Below are positions 8,794 through 11,369 of a DNA stretch of 11,369 nucleotides, piece by piece. The translations under genes and the position numbers were made by a program. How positions within the stretch are numbered: the stretch's first letter is position 1; each line of letters begins with the position of its first letter. Origin of the DNA: Aquificaceae bacterium (GTDB lineage Bacteria; Aquificota; Aquificia; Aquificales; Aquificaceae); NCBI GenBank assembly GCA_025057245.1, contig JANWYC010000017.1:1-11369 (forward strand). Direction: 5' to 3'. Below the pieces are notes generated by a model. The model saw nothing but the letters and a program-made list of their open reading frames with translations, did no database searches and was not told the DNA's origin.

Positions 8794-9183
8794 ATGGCAA
8801 AGAGAAGGCAACCACAGAAAAAACAGAAAAAAACAGTAACCGAGGGCATAGTTCACATACTTAGCACTTTCAATAACACTGTGATAACAATAACAGACAA
8901 GCAAGGCAACACCTTGGTTTGGGAAAGCGGTGGCACGGTAGGGTTTAAAGGCACGAGGAAGAGCACGCCTTACGCAGCACAGCTGGCGGCGCAGAAGGCT
9001 ACCAGAAGGGCGGTTCAGGAATACGGTCTTCAGGAAGTTGAGGTTAGGATAAAGGGTGCTGGTGCAGGAAGGGAATCCGCCTTGAGAGCGGTTTACGCAG
9101 CGGGTGTAAAGATAAAGTCTATAAGGGACATAACCCCCATACCCCACAACGGATGCAGACCACCGGCAAAGAGGAGGGTATAA
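8794..9183 (+). CDS. rpsK: Ribosomal protein uS11 (S11)
   Basis: A 129-residue uS11 (family length) of the 30S platform, near the E site and the Shine-Dalgarno helix. Hallmarks are [15 protein letters not shown] at 21-35, [17 protein letters not shown] at 50-66, [13 protein letters not shown] at 87-99, and the C-terminal [15 protein letters not shown]. The N-terminus is a Lys/Gln/Arg-rich tail. TAAGGAGG (8780-8787) contains the rpsM stop and serves this start. It is followed by rpsD after only three bases. Confidence 0.98.
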   Translation: MAKRRQPQKKQKKTVTEGIVHILSTFNNTVITITDKQGNTLVWESGGTVGFKGTRKSTPYAAQLAAQKATRRAVQEYGLQEVEVRIKGAGAGRESALRAVYAAGVKIKSIRDITPIPHNGCRPPAKRRV

Positions 9184-9186
9184 GGC

Positions 9187-9816
9187 ATGGGTAGATACAT
9201 AGGTCCACAGGTAAGAGTAGACAGAAAACTGGGCGTGGTGGTCTCTGGAAAAAGGAGCGCCCCTAAAACGCTGTCCAGAAGAAACTTTCCCCCTGGTCAA
9301 CACGGAAGGATAAAGGGTAGGAGAAAAAAGCCTACTGAATACGGATTAAGGCTTGTGGAAAAGCAGAAGCTCAAGGCACTGTATGGTGGCTTAAGGGAGA
9401 AGCAGTTTAGGAAATACTTTGATGAAGCATCCCGTTCAAAGGGGAACACTGGTCAAGTACTTCTCCAGCTTCTTGAGAAAAGGCTTGACAACGTAGTTTA
9501 CAGGCTTGGGTTTGCAAGCACTAGAAGACAGGCAAGGCAGTGGGTTGCCCACGGACACTTTTTGGTGAACGGTCAAAAGGTGAACGTGCCATCCTACAGA
9601 GTAAGCCCGGGAGACATAATTGAGCTAAAACCCACATCCAGAGACATACCTCAACTGCTTCAGAATTTGGAGAACATGGACCCAAGAGCGGTGCCACCAT
9701 GGCTTGAGCTGGACAAAGAAAACTTCAGGGGCAAGGTAATAGACATTCCCAGAGACATTCAGTTGGAAGTGCCAGTGAACCTGCAGTATATTATTGAGTT
9801 CTACTCAAGGGTTTAA
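9187..9816 (+). CDS. rpsD: Ribosomal protein uS4 (S4), zinc-free form
   Basis: A 209-residue uS4, a primary 16S rRNA binder that nucleates 30S assembly and, in E. coli, represses the alpha operon. The N-terminal region lacks the Cys motif seen in zinc-binding forms. FPPGQHG at 34-40 and EYGLRLVEKQKLKALYG at 51-67 are typical, and the S4 RNA-binding domain spans about 98-160 (RLDNVVYRLGFASTRRQARQ, then HGHFLVNGQKVNVPSYRV). The C-terminus EVPVNLQYIIEFYSR is standard. AGGAGG (9172-9177) in the end of rpsK is the ribosome-binding site. Its TAA stop is fused to the rpoA ribosome-binding site. Confidence 0.98.
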   Translation: MGRYIGPQVRVDRKLGVVVSGKRSAPKTLSRRNFPPGQHGRIKGRRKKPTEYGLRLVEKQKLKALYGGLREKQFRKYFDEASRSKGNTGQVLLQLLEKRLDNVVYRLGFASTRRQARQWVAHGHFLVNGQKVNVPSYRVSPGDIIELKPTSRDIPQLLQNLENMDPRAVPPWLELDKENFRGKVIDIPRDIQLEVPVNLQYIIEFYSRV

Positions 9817-9827
9817 GGAGGAAGGTT

Positions 9828-10781
9828 ATGTACAGAGAGTTTCTTTTTCCTACAAAGGTCTATTGGGAAGAGAGAACAAAAACCTACGGTAGGTTTGTTG
9901 CGGAGCCTTTGGAGAGGGGTTTTGGTATAACTTTGGGTAACTCTCTCAGGAGAACTTTACTGTCTTCCATAGAAGGCACTGCCATGACCGCCTTGAAAAT
10001 ATACGGTGTCTATCACGAGTTTTCCTCTGTGGAGGGTATTCAGGAGGACACGCTGGAAATCATAGCCAACTTAAAAAAGGTAAGGTTTAAACTAACAGAC
10101 TCTAACGTGGAGATACTTTACCTCAAGAAGAAGGGAGAGGGTGTGGTTTATGCAAAGGACATAAGCCTTCCCCCCAGCGTTCAAATCGCAAACCCCGAGC
10201 AGAAAATACTGACCATAACAGACCCCAACAGAGAGTTGAATATGGAGATAAGGATAGAAAAGGGTTTTGGATACGTGCCTACGGAGGAAATGGATGTGTT
10301 AGGCGAGGTGGGTTGGATATTGGTGGATGCGGACTTTTCCCCGGTGCGTCAGGCTACCTTTAAGGTGGAAAAAACAAGGGTAGAGAAGAGAAGCGACTAC
10401 GACCGGCTTATTATGGAGGTTTACACAGATGGAACCAGGACACCGGAGGAAGTGATAAAGGAGGCGGTTAGGCTATTGGTAAAGAATTTCAACAGCCTTG
10501 AAAACATATCCTTCGAAACTCCCATTATAGAAGAGCCTGTGGGCGTGGTGGACGAGCTTGCGGAGAAGCTAAGCCTTCCCATAGAGGAATTGGACATCTC
10601 CCAAAGGGCGTTGAACTCCATAAAGAGGATGGGCATAACCACCATAGGCGACTTGGTAAGGCTTACAGAAGATGACCTTAAGGGAACTAAGAACGTGGGA
10701 AGAAAGGCAATAAACGAGATAAAAGAAGCGCTGAGACAGTTAGGATTGTATCTGGGTATGGACGTAGAGAGCAGGAGGTAG
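9828..10781 (+). CDS. rpoA: DNA-directed RNA polymerase subunit alpha
   Basis: A 317-residue alpha subunit; the dimer is the scaffold for beta and beta'. The N-terminal domain (about 1-228) has the GRFVAEPLERGFGITLGNSLRRTLLSSI region (21-48) used in dimerisation. A linker follows, then the C-terminal domain at about 245-312. In that domain Arg260 and Asn263 align with E. coli Arg265 and Asn268, and GRKAINEIKEAL (291-302) matches the second DNA-contact helix, so it should bind UP elements and activators. TAAGGAGG (9814-9821) includes the rpsD stop. rplQ follows after three bases, as in most bacteria. Confidence 0.98.
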   Translation: MYREFLFPTKVYWEERTKTYGRFVAEPLERGFGITLGNSLRRTLLSSIEGTAMTALKIYGVYHEFSSVEGIQEDTLEIIANLKKVRFKLTDSNVEILYLKKKGEGVVYAKDISLPPSVQIANPEQKILTITDPNRELNMEIRIEKGFGYVPTEEMDVLGEVGWILVDADFSPVRQATFKVEKTRVEKRSDYDRLIMEVYTDGTRTPEEVIKEAVRLLVKNFNSLENISFETPIIEEPVGVVDELAEKLSLPIEELDISQRALNSIKRMGITTIGDLVRLTEDDLKGTKNVGRKAINEIKEALRQLGLYLGMDVESRR

Positions 10782-10784
10782 GCT

Positions 10785-11141
10785 ATGAGACACAGGGTTA
10801 AAAAGAAGCACTTTGACAGAACAAAGGAGCAGAGGCTCGCCCTCTACAGGTCTGTTGCCAGATCTCTTATAATGGAGGAGAGAATACAAACTTCACTCCA
10901 AAGAGCAAAGGCGGTAAAACCTTTTGTGGAAAGGCTTATAACCTTGGGTAAGAAGGGTGACCTACACTCGCGCAGGCTTGCCCTAAAGCTCCTCCCCGAC
11001 AGGAAGGCGGTTAAAAAACTCTTTGAGGACATAGCCCCCCGCTTTGAAAACAGACAGGGTGGATACACAAGAATCATAAAACTGCCAGACAGGAGAAAGG
11101 GAGACGGCTGTGAGCTTGCCCTTCTGGAGCTGGTAGAATGA
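10785..11141 (+). CDS. rplQ: Ribosomal protein bL17 (L17)
   Basis: A 118-residue bL17 (usual 116-130), located near the polypeptide exit of the 50S subunit. The start [47 protein letters not shown] (26-52) and the C-terminal [27 protein letters not shown] are diagnostic. AGGAGGTA (10773-10780) overlaps the rpoA stop. It usually ends the alpha block, but here the stop TGA overlaps an ATG for a membrane protein gene, so the transcript appears to continue. No terminator is seen after it. Confidence 0.98.
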   Translation: MRHRVKKKHFDRTKEQRLALYRSVARSLIMEERIQTSLQRAKAVKPFVERLITLGKKGDLHSRRLALKLLPDRKAVKKLFEDIAPRFENRQGGYTRIIKLPDRRKGDGCELALLELVE

Positions 11142-11369
11142 TAAGGGGTGTTCTTTCTGTTATCATAAACCTTCTTATAATCCTTCTTTTCCTGCATGCG
11201 ATAGGTTCATGGGTACCTCAAATAAGGGAGAGCAGACCATATCAGCATCTTGACCAGCTCGTCTCACCAATCCTTGAGCCTATCAGAAGGTTAATCCCTC
11301 CCACATTAGGTATTGATATATCACCTTTAATACTCGTGCTTATCCTGTATGTTATAAAAAGCCTTCTTC
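11138..11369 (+). CDS. YggT-family integral membrane protein, C-terminus cut by window edge
   Basis: Seventy-seven codons are visible with no stop before the window ends. The ATG shares ATGA with the rplQ stop, and GGAG (11126-11129) is a suitable ribosome-binding site. The first hydrophobic segment is at about residues 4-24. The motif [23 protein letters not shown] spread over 43-65 (Pro-Ile-Arg-Arg, then Ile-Pro-Pro, then Gly-Ile-Asp-Ile-Ser-Pro) is the YggT hallmark, followed by the start of a second membrane segment. The family has about 80-100 residues per unit and is related to cyanobacterial and plastid Ycf19/CCB3. Its role in most bacteria is unclear; links to cell division, osmotic tolerance and membrane protein insertion have been proposed. 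The coupling to a ribosomal gene suggests steady expression. Confidence 0.88.
   Translation, partial: MIRGVLSVIINLLIILLFLHAIGSWVPQIRESRPYQHLDQLVSPILEPIRRLIPPTLGIDISPLILVLILYVIKSLL

Noticed and set aside
8701..9303. Minus-strand open frame of 200 codons opposite rpsM, rpsK and rpsD
   Set aside because: It lies across three certain genes on the other strand, with low-complexity Tyr/Leu/Phe-rich translation and no family resemblance; it is a shadow of codon bias.
10863..10875. TATAAT inside rplQ as an internal promoter
   Set aside because: The hexamer is within coding sequence, no -35 lies at 16-18 bases (a TTGACA there is too far upstream), and there is no gene start it would serve.
11170..11182. 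TTATAAT inside the YggT gene as a promoter
   Set aside because: It results from Ile/Leu codons of a membrane segment, and no -35 or downstream start is visible.

Overview
This window is a nearly gap-free stretch of a bacterial ribosomal-protein supercluster, the spc block followed by the alpha block, all on the + strand. A short divergent pair (acylphosphatase and a LysM-repeat protein) lies to its left. The proteins look like those of the Aquificales, probably a Hydrogenobacter/Thermocrinis-type member of the Aquificaceae. The reasons are heavy use of AGG/AGA for Arg and ATA for Ile, Lys/Glu/Val-rich short proteins, secY-adk-map-infA inside the ribosomal operon, and a spc block that starts at rplN with no rpsQ before it. 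The genus is inferred from resemblance, not from a search.

Layout. Positions 1-742 (-) hold the N-terminal part of a secreted protein with four LysM domains, cut by the window edge. Positions 711-983 (-) hold acylphosphatase, whose 3' end overlaps the LysM start by 32 bases. Positions 984-1205 are the only real intergenic region. It carries a perfect-consensus sigma70 promoter (TTGACA, 18 bp, TATAAT), a hairpin followed by a T tract, and a second, extended -10 promoter just before rplN. Positions 1206-8236 hold rplN-rplX-rplE-rpsN-rpsH-rplF-rplR-rpsE-rpmD-rplO-secY-adk-map-infA. A further promoter at the end of infA shares an 18-base identical core with the second rplN promoter, and it precedes rpmJ-rpsM-rpsK-rpsD-rpoA-rplQ (8274-11141). 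The start of a YggT-family membrane protein gene overlaps the rplQ stop codon and runs off the right edge.

How the genes work together. The cluster makes ribosomal proteins of both subunits, the RNA polymerase alpha subunit, the SecY translocon channel, adenylate kinase (nucleotide balance), methionine aminopeptidase (N-terminal processing of nascent proteins) and initiation factor IF1. Genes overlap or are separated by at most 12 bases, apart from the 37-base infA-rpmJ gap. At six junctions the TAA stop is the first part of a TAAGGAGG ribosome-binding site, which suggests tight translational coupling.

I see no mobile element, CRISPR array, tRNA or rRNA, and no plainly novel multi-gene system. 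The coding content is conventional. The points worth following up are regulatory: the rplN upstream region, the shared promoter box, the stop-in-SD junctions, and the coupling of YggT to rplQ.
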